Below are positions 34,194 through 42,973 of a stretch of 64,000 nt of DNA, piece after piece; positions within the stretch are counted from its first letter, which is position 1, and each line of letters begins with the position of its first letter. A model generated the notes under the pieces. That model had not been told where the DNA came from. It saw only the letters and a list, made by a program, of their open reading frames with translations, and made no database searches. The DNA is from Chryseobacterium antibioticum. GTDB lineage: Bacteria > Bacteroidota > Bacteroidia > Flavobacteriales > Weeksellaceae. A program made the position numbers and the translations under genes. Where the stretch lies: NCBI RefSeq assembly GCF_012927325.1, contig NZ_JABBGI010000011.1, positions 1 through 64,000 on the forward strand, in the 5' to 3' direction.

Positions 34194-34733
34194 ATGGATT
34201 TACACAACAACGAAATAATTTTAAAAGAAATTCTTCCAAAGAAGAGTTTCTTTTTTAATATGACCGAAAAAATAAGAATAGTGTTTTCATTTTTTTATTT
34301 GGGAATATCTACAATCCTTCTTATCAATATGACGTCCTTCTTTTTCTTTTTTGCAATAGTATTTTTTGGAGCAGGGCTCTATGTAGCTTTTTTTAGATGG
34401 GTTTTACGGTATTTTGATTTGAGAGATAATTATTATCTCATTACTAACGAAAGAATTATTGTTGCTGAAAAGTTGACTAAAGAAATTGTCAAGGAAAAAA
34501 AGCTTACAGAAATAGATCAGGTTAATATTGAAATGAATAATAAATTTTTTGGAAATATTATTTTTGGTGAACCTGAAACTATTTTTGGGAAAAATAATGA
34601 ACTTTTTTCTTTTAAAAGAAGTGGGATGAATTTTCATGAAGATGAATATGCTTTTATAAGTGTTGAAAATATCAGCGAAATTATTCCCATCTTTGAAAAC
34701 TTAAAATTAAAGGTTAATAAAACTTTTTACTAA
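34194..34733 (+). CDS. PH-like domain membrane protein
   Basis: A 179-residue protein with two adjacent membrane helices (about 25-70, very Phe-rich) followed by a cytoplasmic part (DNYYLITNERIIVAEKL, EIDQVNIEMNNKFFGNIIFG) that resembles the bacterial PH domain found after membrane hairpins. Function is unknown. It begins 2 nt after the recQ stop and ends 9 nt before a glycosyltransferase, so it is part of that transcript. Base composition is more AT-rich than recQ. Confidence 0.7.
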   Translation: MDLHNNEIILKEILPKKSFFFNMTEKIRIVFSFFYLGISTILLINMTSFFFFFAIVFFGAGLYVAFFRWVLRYFDLRDNYYLITNERIIVAEKLTKEIVKEKKLTEIDQVNIEMNNKFFGNIIFGEPETIFGKNNELFSFKRSGMNFHEDEYAFISVENISEIIPIFENLKLKVNKTFY

Positions 34734-34742
34734 CTTTAACTG

Positions 34743-35825
34743 ATGAAAAAAATTTCTGTCATATTTATTCTGCCGGATCTGGAAACCGGTGGTGCAGAAA
34801 GAATTGTTACCACTATTGCCAATCATCTTTCCAGAGACCGTTTTGAACCAAAGATCCTGTTGCTCCGCAAACAGGGCGGATATCTTAATTTTCTTAAAAA
34901 AGATGTTGAAATCATAGATATCAATACAGAAAGGATCAGACATTCCCTAAAACCTATTTTAGGTGAAATTTACCGCAGAAAACCGGATATTGTATTTTCG
35001 GGTTTTGGTGAAGTTAATGCTTATCTGGCCATGTTTATCAAACTTTTTCCGAGAACAAAATTTATTGCCCGGGAAACCAATGTGGTGACGCAGCATGTTA
35101 CCCGAAAAGAAATTAAATTCTTCTATAATTTTTACAATAACTATCAGAAGATCATTGCACAGAGCGATGATATGATGCATGATCTGATCGACAATTTTAA
35201 TATTAAGAAAAAGAAGATCGTTAAAATAAACAACCCGGTAGATTTTGATTTTATCAGTGAAAAACTGGTAGATTCCCCCAAACCGGAATGTTTTAAATAC
35301 AATTACAAAAATGTAGTAGCCATTGGAAATCTTTCTTCCAGAAAAGGTTTTGATAATCTTCTGAAGGTTTTTTCCAGACTTAAAAATGAAAATATTATGC
35401 TTCATATTCTGGGCGATGGCAAAGACAAAGATATATTGCTCCAGATGAAGGATTTTTTAGGGTTAAAAAATGTCATTTTTCATGGCAGACACGATAATCC
35501 TTACCAGTTTTTAAAATATGCCGATCTTTTTATTCTGTCTTCAAGATATGAAGGATTTCCGAATGTCCTTTTGGAAGCCGGAGCTTGTGGTACCTATTCT
35601 CTCGCCAATAACTGTCCCGGAGGGATCAATGAGATCATCCAGCATCAGGTGAACGGGGAAGTTGCGGATATTGAGGACTATGAAGATTTCTCCCAAAAAA
35701 TAATGAAAGTTTTACAGGGAAATTATAACCGTGATGGAATAAAAGATTCTATAAGGTCAAGATTTTCAAAGGACATTATTATGGATAAATATGAAAAGGT
35801 TCTGATTGATCTGGTAAATAAATAA
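34743..35825 (+). CDS. Glycosyltransferase family 4 protein
   Basis: A 360-residue GT-B enzyme. The N-terminal acceptor domain has ILPDLETGGAERIVTTIANHL (typical GT4 GGAER); the C-terminal nucleotide-sugar domain has VAIGNLSSRKGFDNLL, LHILGDGKD, and the EX7E region FILSSRYEGFPNVLLEAGACG. It likely adds a sugar to a surface polysaccharide or lipid; donor and acceptor are not readable. It is the third gene after recQ and stands apart from any larger polysaccharide cluster. Confidence 0.88.
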   Translation: MKKISVIFILPDLETGGAERIVTTIANHLSRDRFEPKILLLRKQGGYLNFLKKDVEIIDINTERIRHSLKPILGEIYRRKPDIVFSGFGEVNAYLAMFIKLFPRTKFIARETNVVTQHVTRKEIKFFYNFYNNYQKIIAQSDDMMHDLIDNFNIKKKKIVKINNPVDFDFISEKLVDSPKPECFKYNYKNVVAIGNLSSRKGFDNLLKVFSRLKNENIMLHILGDGKDKDILLQMKDFLGLKNVIFHGRHDNPYQFLKYADLFILSSRYEGFPNVLLEAGACGTYSLANNCPGGINEIIQHQVNGEVADIEDYEDFSQKIMKVLQGNYNRDGIKDSIRSRFSKDIIMDKYEKVLIDLVNK

Positions 35826-35902
35826 TGACCAGATTTGTGTTATAGCTTCATATTTTTTTACATTTGACCTTCATTAAATTTATTTAAAATCAATATTCAT
35901 CA

Positions 35903-36253
35903 ATGAATAAAATCCCCAAAATTGGATGTGCTTGTGAAAAACCGACTTCGGACTATACTGAATACAGAAGTTCTGAATTAGGCGTAGACCCTACTCACGG
36001 AAGATATGCAGAAGTAACGATTCAACAGTGCAAACTTTGTCAAAGAATATGGATTCGTTATTTTGTTGAATTTGAGCATTTTTCTAAATCGGGAAGATGG
36101 TACAAAGGAATCGTTTCGAAAAAAGATCGATCACAGATCACCCCTGAAAATGCAGTGGAGTATCTGGAAAGTCTTGAATGGTATGTGTATGGGGGATCGT
36201 TTTTTGAAAGTACGGGAACTTTTGGGCAAGGAAAAATGAGCGTAGATGCATGA
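35903..36253 (+). CDS. Small cysteine-containing protein of unknown function
   Basis: A 116-residue soluble protein. CACEKPTSDYTEYR near the N-terminus and QQCKLCQRIWIRYFVEFEHF supply two Cys pairs (CxC and CxxC), compatible with a zinc ribbon. The second half is rich in aromatic residues (LESLEWYVYGGSFFES). I do not recognise the family. It has its own 77-bp upstream gap and no close operon partner. Confidence 0.65.
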   Translation: MNKIPKIGCACEKPTSDYTEYRSSELGVDPTHGRYAEVTIQQCKLCQRIWIRYFVEFEHFSKSGRWYKGIVSKKDRSQITPENAVEYLESLEWYVYGGSFFESTGTFGQGKMSVDA

Positions 36254-36392
36254 GCTCTGTTATAAAGTAAAGATGCACATGAGAATATAAGTTGTATTAA
36301 CCATTTTAGGATTCATTTTTTGTAGTTGTATAAGTCTTTAATAAAAGTGAAAAATACGATTAAGATGAATTAAAATACTGAAATTTTTAACC

Positions 36393-36719
36393 ATGAATAA
36401 CGAATTAAAACAAGAAATTTACAATAAGTATAGAAGTTATCTTGCTGAAAATTATAATGAAAAATATATTTATAGACTCATTATTCAAGAAGGTTATCAT
36501 CAAGCAGATGTAGATGAAGTAATGAAAGACATTCATGCTGATCAACAGAAAACCCTAAAAGAAAAAAATAAATATCGTTCTATTATTAGCATCATATTAT
36601 ATATAGTAGGCACTGTTGTTCTTTTGTCAGGAATAGTAGTGATGACTTTAGGAGGGATTAAAATTGGAATTGCTTTGATTTTTCTTGCCGTAATTATATG
36701 GATCAATGCAAATAGATAA
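36393..36719 (+). CDS. Small two-TM membrane protein of unknown function
   Basis: A 108-residue protein: an amphipathic N-terminal half (KQEIYNKYRSYLAENYN, QEGYHQADVDEVMKDIH) and two C-terminal membrane helices (SIISIILYIVGTVVLLSGIVV and IGIALIFLAVIIWIN). Codon pattern and the clean ATG support a real gene; the family is not recognised. It lies between the Cys-containing protein and lpdA. Confidence 0.65.
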   Translation: MNNELKQEIYNKYRSYLAENYNEKYIYRLIIQEGYHQADVDEVMKDIHADQQKTLKEKNKYRSIISIILYIVGTVVLLSGIVVMTLGGIKIGIALIFLAVIIWINANR

Positions 36720-36770
36720 TACTTGTTTTTTTTAAATCCCAAATTCATACATAAACTTGACAAAACTCAC

Positions 36771-36801
36771 TTGGGGGTGTGGCAATTAATCAGTAAATTT
36801 G
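36771..36801 (+). promoter_or_regulatory. Promoter of lpdA
   Basis: TTG (36771-36773), 20 bp, TAAATTTG (36794-36801). The predicted start near 36808 is about 37 nt before the ATG. Confidence 0.75.
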
Positions 36802-36844
36802 TGAGAATTAAGATAGATAATAACAAACAAATTCATACAATAAC

Positions 36845-38248
36845 ATGAGTCAATTCGATGTTACCGTAATCGGTTCTGGTCCTGGAGGTTATGTAGCTGC
36901 GATCCGTGCGGCACAGTTAGGTTTCAAAACAGCAATTATTGAAAAATATTCAACTTTAGGCGGAACTTGTCTTAACGTTGGGTGTATTCCGTCAAAAGCG
37001 CTTTTAGACAGCTCTGAGCATTTCGAAAACGCGAAACACAATTTCGCAGGTCACGGAATCATTATCAACGAGCCACAAGCGGATATCGCAAGAATGATCG
37101 AGCGTAAAAACGAAGTGGTAAAACAGAATACAGATGGAATCAACTACCTGATGAGCAAAAACAAAATCACTGTTTTTGAAGGATTGGGAAGCTTCGAATC
37201 TGCTACTCAGATCAAAGTAACTAAAAACGACGGCTCTTCTGAAACCATCGAATCTAAATATACCATCATCGCAACCGGTTCCAAGCCGTCTTCTTTACCT
37301 TTTATTTCAATCGATAAAGAAAGAGTGATCACTTCTACAGAAGCATTAAATCTTAAAGAAATTCCTAAACATCTGGTCGTAATCGGAGGAGGAGTTATCG
37401 GTCTTGAATTAGGTTCTGTATACTTAAGATTAGGCGCTCAGGTAACTGTTGTTGAATTCATGGATAAAATCATTCCGGGAATGGACGGAGCTTTAAGCAA
37501 GGAATTGACTAAAGTTCTTAAGAAGCAGGGAATGAAGTTTATGCTTTCTACTGCTGTTTCTGCTGTTGAAAGAAACGGAGATACAGTAAAGATCACAGCT
37601 AAAGATAAAAAAGGAGAAGAAGTAACCGTAGAAGGAGACTACTGTTTAGTTTCTGTAGGAAGAAGACCTTACACAGACGGTCTTGCTCTTGAAAAAGCAG
37701 GGGTAGAACTTGACGAAAGAGGAAGAGTGAAAACAAACGATCACTTACAGACTAACGTTGCCAACATCTACGCTATCGGTGATGTTATCAAAGGAGCTAT
37801 GCTTGCTCACAAAGCTGAAGAAGAAGGTGTTTTGGTTGCAGAACAATTGGCTGGTCAGAAACCTCACATCAACTACAACCTTATTCCTGGTGTTGTATAC
37901 ACTTGGCCTGAAGTAGCTGGAGTTGGTAAAACCGAAGAGCAGCTGAAAGAAGAAGGAGTAGCTTACAAAGTAGGTTCTTTCCCAATGAGAGCGTTAGGTA
38001 GAAGCCGTGCAAGTGGTGATATCGACGGTCTAGTGAAGATTATTGCAGACGAAAAAACTGACGAAGTTTTAGGAATGCACATCATCGGAGCCAGAGCAGC
38101 TGACCTTATCGCAGAAGGCGTAATTGCTATGGAATTCCGTGCAAGTGCTGAAGATATCGCAAGAAGTTCTCATGCTCACCCAACCTATGCTGAAGCTATT
38201 AAAGAAGCAGCATTGGATGCAACGGGTAAGAGACCTATTCATATGTAA
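36845..38248 (+). CDS. lpdA: Dihydrolipoyl dehydrogenase (E3)
   Basis: Reoxidises dihydrolipoamide in the pyruvate, 2-oxoglutarate and branched-chain dehydrogenase complexes and in glycine cleavage. The 467-residue flavoprotein has the FAD motif GSGPGGYVAAI, the redox disulfide in GGTCLNVGCIPSK (C42/C47), the NAD motif VIGGGVIGLELGSVY, and the C-terminal HAHPTYAE active-site base. Length is standard. It is transcribed alone, between its own promoter and terminator; codons look optimised for high expression. Confidence 0.96.
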   Translation: MSQFDVTVIGSGPGGYVAAIRAAQLGFKTAIIEKYSTLGGTCLNVGCIPSKALLDSSEHFENAKHNFAGHGIIINEPQADIARMIERKNEVVKQNTDGINYLMSKNKITVFEGLGSFESATQIKVTKNDGSSETIESKYTIIATGSKPSSLPFISIDKERVITSTEALNLKEIPKHLVVIGGGVIGLELGSVYLRLGAQVTVVEFMDKIIPGMDGALSKELTKVLKKQGMKFMLSTAVSAVERNGDTVKITAKDKKGEEVTVEGDYCLVSVGRRPYTDGLALEKAGVELDERGRVKTNDHLQTNVANIYAIGDVIKGAMLAHKAEEEGVLVAEQLAGQKPHINYNLIPGVVYTWPEVAGVGKTEEQLKEEGVAYKVGSFPMRALGRSRASGDIDGLVKIIADEKTDEVLGMHIIGARAADLIAEGVIAMEFRASAEDIARSSHAHPTYAEAIKEAALDATGKRPIHM

Positions 38249-38291
38249 TTTTTAATTGAAAGATTTAAAAATTCAAATAATAAAAGATTAA

Positions 38292-38318
38292 AGAGAAGCA
38301 AAATGCTTCTCTTTTTTT
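38292..38318 (+). terminator. Terminator of lpdA
   Basis: AGAGAAGC-aaaat-GCTTCTCT, a perfect 8-bp stem, followed by TTTTTT. Confidence 0.88.
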
Positions 38319-38335
38319 GTGAATACAGAAAATGA

Positions 38336-38601
38336 TTGATTTGTCTTGGTAATTTTTGTTTTTGTCCTTTTCTGAACGGTGAACAAGCACGATGTTTGGA
38401 TAAGAATACATTTAAAATATCAGAATTATGGAAACCCGAATTGGAGCTGAATTTAAAACGAATTGGAGCTGAAATGCCGGAAGAAAGTATCAGAAAACTG
38501 GAACTTTTGCAAAAGCTTCATCATCTTTCTGACAATGTATTGGAAAAAAAACGGATTTGAAATTGACAGATATTCAGGCTCATTTCAATGTCGCGCAATA
38601 G
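38336..38601 (+). pseudogene. Small hypothetical gene with an A-tract frameshift
   Basis: A frame opening at a TTG (38336) reads FKISELWKPELELNLKRIG, EMPEESIRKLELLQKLHHLSD, then VLEKK and stops at 38560. The sequence there is a run of eight A (38544-38551). With nine A the protein continues TDLKLTDIQAHFNVAQ to a stop at 38601. The composition (helical, charged, Leu-rich) suggests real coding sequence, but the start is doubtful and I do not recognise the family. Confidence 0.35.
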
Positions 38602-38739
38602 TAGAAGATAAAAGAGAGAGGTGTTTTTTTAGTAATTTTTTGATGAGATGGACAAGGCTTTATCAGCAGTTTGGAAACAGAAAAATGCTGTAGTTTGTAG
38701 TAAAATAGGATATGTAGTTTTAAAATCTTCAATTTTCCG

Positions 38740-38747
38740 TACCTTTG
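38740..38747 (+). promoter_or_regulatory. -7 element for the cvfB-like gene
   Basis: TACCTTTG with TTT at the -33 distance (19 bp). It overlaps a possible earlier start codon at 38745, which supports the ATG at 38766 instead. Confidence 0.65.
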
Positions 38748-38765
38748 TGGCTAATTTTATATTCA

Positions 38766-39590
38766 ATGCAACTCGGAAAAACCCAGACTTTAAAAATTTC
38801 AGAAAAAAATCATTCAGGATGGATCCTGGTGGATGAATCAGGCGAAAAAGCTTTCTTGCCTAAGGTTTTCACCAGTGATGATAAAGAAATTGATGATGAT
38901 GTTGAAGTTTTTGTCTATCAGGATGACGGAAAATTAAAAGCGACCACTGAAATTCCATTGGCCGAAGTAGGAGAGTATGCCGTAATGAGCTGTGTACAGA
39001 GCCTTCCGAGCGGTGCATTTATGGACTGGGGAATTATTAAAGATCTTTTTATCCCTTACAAACAGCAGAAATCAAAAATCCTCGAAGGTAAAAGATATTT
39101 AGTTCATCTTTATGTAGATGAAGTTCTTGATCTGATCACCGGAACTACAAAATTCAAAAGAAACCCTCAATATCAGGATCTTCCTTTCGAAAAAGGTGAA
39201 AAAGTAGATCTGATTATGATGAATGAAAGCGAATTGGGCTGGAATGTCGTGATCAACAAAAAGTACATTGGACTTGTGTATACATCGGATGTATTTAAAA
39301 AACTATATCCATTATCAGAAGAAGGAGGGTACATCAAGGCTATTCGTGAAGATGGCAAGATCGACATCTCTTTGCAGTCTGAAGGTTTTGAGAATGTAGA
39401 TGAATTCAAGCAGAAAATTCTGGACAAACTGGAAGAGAACTACGGACTTCTTTATCTTTCAGACAAGTCTACGCCTGAAGAGATCAAAGATGAGCTTCAG
39501 ATGAGCAAAAAGAATTTTAAGAAGGCCCTCGGTGGACTTTACAAAGATAAGATCGTTGATATTTCAGATGATAAAATAAAATTAGTATAA
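38766..39590 (+). CDS. CvfB/S1-like RNA-binding protein
   Basis: A 274-residue protein from MQLGKTQTLKISEK. The CvfB layout is visible: several S1-type OB modules (GWILVDESGEKAFLPKVF; KATTEIPLAEVGEYAVM; SGAFMDWGIIKDLFIPYKQQ with LVHLYVDEVLDLITGTTKF; LVYTSDVFKKL, IREDGKIDISLQ) and a C-terminal winged helix (TPEEIKDELQMSKKNFKKALGGLYKDK). B. subtilis/S. aureus relatives bind RNA and affect virulence gene expression; the role here is not known. It is monocistronic with a strong terminator. Confidence 0.85.
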   Translation: MQLGKTQTLKISEKNHSGWILVDESGEKAFLPKVFTSDDKEIDDDVEVFVYQDDGKLKATTEIPLAEVGEYAVMSCVQSLPSGAFMDWGIIKDLFIPYKQQKSKILEGKRYLVHLYVDEVLDLITGTTKFKRNPQYQDLPFEKGEKVDLIMMNESELGWNVVINKKYIGLVYTSDVFKKLYPLSEEGGYIKAIREDGKIDISLQSEGFENVDEFKQKILDKLEENYGLLYLSDKSTPEEIKDELQMSKKNFKKALGGLYKDKIVDISDDKIKLV

Positions 39591-39594
39591 AAAT

Positions 39595-39625
39595 AAAAAA
39601 CGAGCAGAATTTTCTGCTCGTTTTT
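39595..39625 (+). terminator. Terminator of the cvfB-like gene
   Basis: CGAGCAGAA-tt-TTCTGCTCG, a perfect 9-bp stem, followed by TTTTT. Confidence 0.9.
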
Positions 39626-39791
39626 GTTTTTAATCCCTGTTCTTTACCAGAAGACATCCGCTGTAGGTTCTTCCGTCAGAATGGTTTCCTAATATTCCAA
39701 TAATTTTTTCTTAATTATTGAATTTACCACCGCTTATATCAAAGCAATCTCAAAAACATGATGGATATCATGACAATTTTGTTTAATTATT

Positions 39792-39812
39792 TTGTTTAAC
39801 AATTTTGTCAAA
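39792..39812 (+). promoter_or_regulatory. Operator copy A for the TetR regulator
   Basis: TTGTTTAACAATtttGTCAAA, with the dyad TTGTT-TAACAA. It contains the -33 TTG (39805-39807) of the tetR promoter. A near-identical copy lies 50 bp downstream. Confidence 0.65.
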
Positions 39813-39834
39813 AACAGAATTTGATTTACATTTG
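39805..39834 (+). promoter_or_regulatory. Promoter of the tetR-tolC-RND operon
   Basis: TTG (39805-39807), 19 bp, TACATTTG (39827-39834): full consensus. The predicted start near 39841 coincides with operator copy B. Confidence 0.8.
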
Positions 39835-39841
39835 CACAAAA

Positions 39842-39862
39842 TTGTTTAACAATAATGTCAAA
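39842..39862 (+). promoter_or_regulatory. Operator copy B overlapping the tetR start codon
   Basis: TTGTTTAACAATaatGTCAAA, 19 of 21 positions identical to copy A. It spans the predicted transcription start region and the ATG at 39855. Confidence 0.65.
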
Positions 39863-40448
39863 TCAAGCGAAAAAAGACCAAACACAGGAATTGATCAAGG
39901 AGACAGCGAAGAATTTATTCTTTGTGAAGGGGAAATTTGATGCTACTACCCAGGAGATTGCAGATGAAGCCGGAGTGAACAGAACATTGATCAACTATTA
40001 TTTCCGCTCAAGAGATAATCTGATTCAGATCATTTTTGATGAAGCTCAAAGAGTGGAACAGGAAAAATCCAAGATCATTCAGAATGCAGATCTTCCTTTT
40101 AAAGTAAAGATCAGCAAATTTATAGAAAGTAGCCTTTCTACAAGTCTTCAGTATCCTTATCTGGAAACCTATATCGTTTCACAGATCAATAAAGGAAACT
40201 GCAATCAGAGAGACATCGAAGAAGATGTTCTTGAAACTCTTTATAAAGATATTGAAAAAGAGATGGAGCTCGGAAATATTGAAAAAATGGCTCCGGTTCA
40301 GTTTATTCTGAATATGGTTTCTCTGCTCGTATTCCCGAGTGCTATCAGACCTTTATTTATGGAGAATCTGATGATCAGTGACGAGGAATATGACAAGATT
40401 ATTTCCGAGAGAAAAGAGATCATTATCAACATGCTTTTTAAAAATTAA
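39855..40448 (+). CDS. TetR/AcrR family repressor of the efflux operon
   Basis: A 197-residue protein with an N-terminal TetR helix-turn-helix (ATTQEIADEAGVNRTLINYY then FRSRDNLIQIIFDEA, residues about 30-62) and a helical ligand-binding half without recognisable family. It is first in a same-strand unit with tolC, an adaptor and an RND pump, and two 21-bp repeats bracket its promoter, which strongly suggests autorepression relieved by a pump substrate. The inducer is unknown. Confidence 0.9.
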   Translation: MSNQAKKDQTQELIKETAKNLFFVKGKFDATTQEIADEAGVNRTLINYYFRSRDNLIQIIFDEAQRVEQEKSKIIQNADLPFKVKISKFIESSLSTSLQYPYLETYIVSQINKGNCNQRDIEEDVLETLYKDIEKEMELGNIEKMAPVQFILNMVSLLVFPSAIRPLFMENLMISDEEYDKIISERKEIIINMLFKN

Positions 40449-40543
40449 AAAAATGTTAAAGTATTTTATGAAATGATTCGTCCTTTAGAAACAAAAACCT
40501 TGACGGAAAAATTACATTAAAAAAATAAACGAAGTATAATATT

Positions 40544-41896
40544 ATGAAAAGAAAACGTATAACTGCTAAAAAGCTAAAAATTGGGATAGCTGCAGCATTT
40601 ATGATTTTCGGCTTTTCATCGGTATCTGCCCAGCAGCAGGTTTCTTTACAGGAAGCTATCAAGCAGGCGCTACAGAACAAAGCAGAGGCCAAAAAAGCTG
40701 CTTTACAGATCAAAAAAGCTGAATATAAAATTGATGAGGCCAGAGCTGGTGCCCTTCCGCAGATCTCTGCTACAGCAGGACTTACCTATAATCCTGTTAT
40801 TCAGGAGTCCTTGCTTGAATTTGGAGGAGAGAAGATCAGAGCCCAATTGGGACAGCCTTGGAGCTCTACAGCTTCCGTACAGCTTCAGCAGGCTTTATTT
40901 GACCAGAGAGTTTTTACAGGTCTTAAAGCCGCGAAATCTACAAGAGAATTCTACGTTTTGAATGCTCAGCTGACCAACGAACAGATCATTGAAAATGTAG
41001 CAACAGCTTACTATCAGGTGTTTGTACAGGTAGAAAATTTGAAGACGGTAGAAGCCAGCTATACCAATACCGAAAGAGTAAGAAACGTGATTAAAAGCTT
41101 GGTAGATAATGGTCTGGCAAAAGCTATTGATCTGGATCGTACCAATGTTCAATTAACGAATATCGGTTCAAACAAACAGCAGCTAATCAATTCTGTTGAA
41201 CTTTCAAAAAATGCTTTGAAGTTTTATATGGGAGTTCCGATCGGTACTGAAATCGAGCTTGAAGAAAAAACAATCGAACCAAAACCGGAATTGATCGCAA
41301 GTACTTTAAATCTTGATAACCGTACGGAAATTAAAGTTTTAAATAAGAACAGAGAACTTCTTCAGTTTAATAAAAAAGCGACCGAAGCCTATCTTTATCC
41401 TACCGTGAGCCTTACAGCGAACTATGGTTGGGCTGGTATGGGTAAAAAATTTCCTTTAACCAATGGTCTTAATAATGGAGTTCTTTGGAGCGACTATTCT
41501 GCCGTAGGTTTAAACATCAATGTTCCGATTTTTACGGGGGGTGCTACAAAAGCTAAAATTCAGCAGGCAGAAATTGATATTCAGGATCTTGATCAGGATA
41601 TTCAGAATACGCAGCTGACTTTGGATCTGGATCATAAAAATGCCATTGCCAATATGGAAAATGCCATTATCAATATCCAGAGCATGAAAGATAATGTTGA
41701 TCTTGCTGAAAGAGTTCAGAAAAATACACAGTCGAATTATCAATATGGTTTAGCAACATTGACCGAAGTTTTGGATTCTGAAAATGCATTAACGCAGGCA
41801 AAACAGAACTATTCAAACGCATTGCTGGATTACAAACAGGCTGAGATCAAATTAATTAAAGCTAAAGGGGAACTGAACACACTACAAAACTTATAA
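40544..41896 (+). CDS. TolC-family outer-membrane efflux protein
   Basis: A 450-residue outer-membrane channel component. A signal peptide (IGIAAAFMIFGFSSVSAQ) is followed by two OEP repeats: SLQEAIKQALQNKAEAKKA to NEQIIENVATAYYQVFVQVENLKTVE, and LDNRTEIKVLNKNRELLQF to YQYGLATLTEVLDSENALTQAKQNY. Long amphipathic helices match the TolC tunnel. It follows tetR by 95 nt and precedes the adaptor by 9 nt. Confidence 0.93.
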   Translation: MKRKRITAKKLKIGIAAAFMIFGFSSVSAQQQVSLQEAIKQALQNKAEAKKAALQIKKAEYKIDEARAGALPQISATAGLTYNPVIQESLLEFGGEKIRAQLGQPWSSTASVQLQQALFDQRVFTGLKAAKSTREFYVLNAQLTNEQIIENVATAYYQVFVQVENLKTVEASYTNTERVRNVIKSLVDNGLAKAIDLDRTNVQLTNIGSNKQQLINSVELSKNALKFYMGVPIGTEIELEEKTIEPKPELIASTLNLDNRTEIKVLNKNRELLQFNKKATEAYLYPTVSLTANYGWAGMGKKFPLTNGLNNGVLWSDYSAVGLNINVPIFTGGATKAKIQQAEIDIQDLDQDIQNTQLTLDLDHKNAIANMENAIINIQSMKDNVDLAERVQKNTQSNYQYGLATLTEVLDSENALTQAKQNYSNALLDYKQAEIKLIKAKGELNTLQNL

Positions 41897-41905
41897 TAAA
41901 CTAAA

Positions 41906-42967
41906 ATGAAAAAAACTTTAATATATATCATCGTAGCAGCGGTCTTAGTCGGTTTAGCGGCTTACAAGATTGCAGATAACAAAGAGAAACAGACAAAAGA
42001 AGTTAAAGAAGTTGCCAAACAGGTTGATAAAATCAACGTGAATGTGGTAACGGCTACAAGAGAAAATATTGATACTGATTACTCAGCCAACGGAACTTTC
42101 ATTCCTAAGCAGGAAATGAATCAGTCTTCTGAAATCGCAGGACGTATTGTGAATGTTCTGGTAAAAGAAGGATCAAGAGTTTCTGCCGGACAGACTTTGG
42201 CAACCATTAAAAAAGATGCTATTGAAGTAGATGTAGCACAGGCCCAAAATAACCTGCAGAATGCTATTATCGACAATCAACGTTACGAAAATGCCTTCAA
42301 AACAGGAGGGGTTACCAAACAACAGGTTGATAACTCAAGATTACAGCTAAAAAATGCACAGGCAGCGGTGAGAGCACAGGGAGTAAGAGTGAATGATGCT
42401 AGTATCCGTGCAGGAATCAGTGGTACGATCAATAAAAAAATGGTTGAACCGGGAACTGTAGTTTCAATAGGAACTTCAATGTTTGAAATCGTTAATATCA
42501 ATAGCCTTAAATTGTCTGTGTTGGTAGACGAAAGCCAGGTGGGAAAAATTGCATTGGGTCAGGAAGTTCCAATTAATGTTAATGTTTTACCGGAAGATTC
42601 TTTCAGCGGTAGAATTACATTTATTGCGCCTAAAAGTGATGCCTCTTTAAATTTCCCTGTGGAAATTGAAGTTCAGAACAGAGGAAACTTAAAAGCAGGG
42701 ATGTACGCAACGGCTTTGTTTAAAACCAATCACGGTGCTGAAACTCAAAATATGCTGACTGTTCCTGCAGAAGCTTTTGTGAACGGAGTAAGTTCAGGGC
42801 AGTTATTTATCGTAAGCAAGGGAACGGCTAAACTGATCAAAGTACAAACCGGAAAAGTATACGGTGACAAAGTTCAGATCTTAAGCGGACTGAATGGCGG
42901 CGAACAGGTAATTACCAGCGGACAGATCAACCTTGATAACGGTTCGAAAATCAATATCGTAAAGTAA
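41906..42967 (+). CDS. RND efflux periplasmic adaptor (membrane fusion protein)
   Basis: A 353-residue HlyD/AcrA-type adaptor anchored by an N-terminal helix (TLIYIIVAAVLVGLAAYKI). The lipoyl halves (EIAGRIVNVLVKEGSRVSAGQTLATI and IRAGISGTINKKMVEPGTVVSIG) flank a helical hairpin (AQNNLQNAIIDNQRYENAF); a beta-barrel and membrane-proximal domain follow (LTVPAEAFVNG). It bridges the TolC channel and the pump. Gene gaps are 9 nt upstream and 6 nt downstream. Confidence 0.93.
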   Translation: MKKTLIYIIVAAVLVGLAAYKIADNKEKQTKEVKEVAKQVDKINVNVVTATRENIDTDYSANGTFIPKQEMNQSSEIAGRIVNVLVKEGSRVSAGQTLATIKKDAIEVDVAQAQNNLQNAIIDNQRYENAFKTGGVTKQQVDNSRLQLKNAQAAVRAQGVRVNDASIRAGISGTINKKMVEPGTVVSIGTSMFEIVNINSLKLSVLVDESQVGKIALGQEVPINVNVLPEDSFSGRITFIAPKSDASLNFPVEIEVQNRGNLKAGMYATALFKTNHGAETQNMLTVPAEAFVNGVSSGQLFIVSKGTAKLIKVQTGKVYGDKVQILSGLNGGEQVITSGQINLDNGSKINIVK

Positions 42968-42973
42968 CAGAAG

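Noticed and set aside
33634..34239. 201-codon frame antisense to recQ
   Set aside because: It is fully covered by the well-supported recQ and the next gene, and contains no family motif; long antisense frames are common opposite AT-rich coding DNA.
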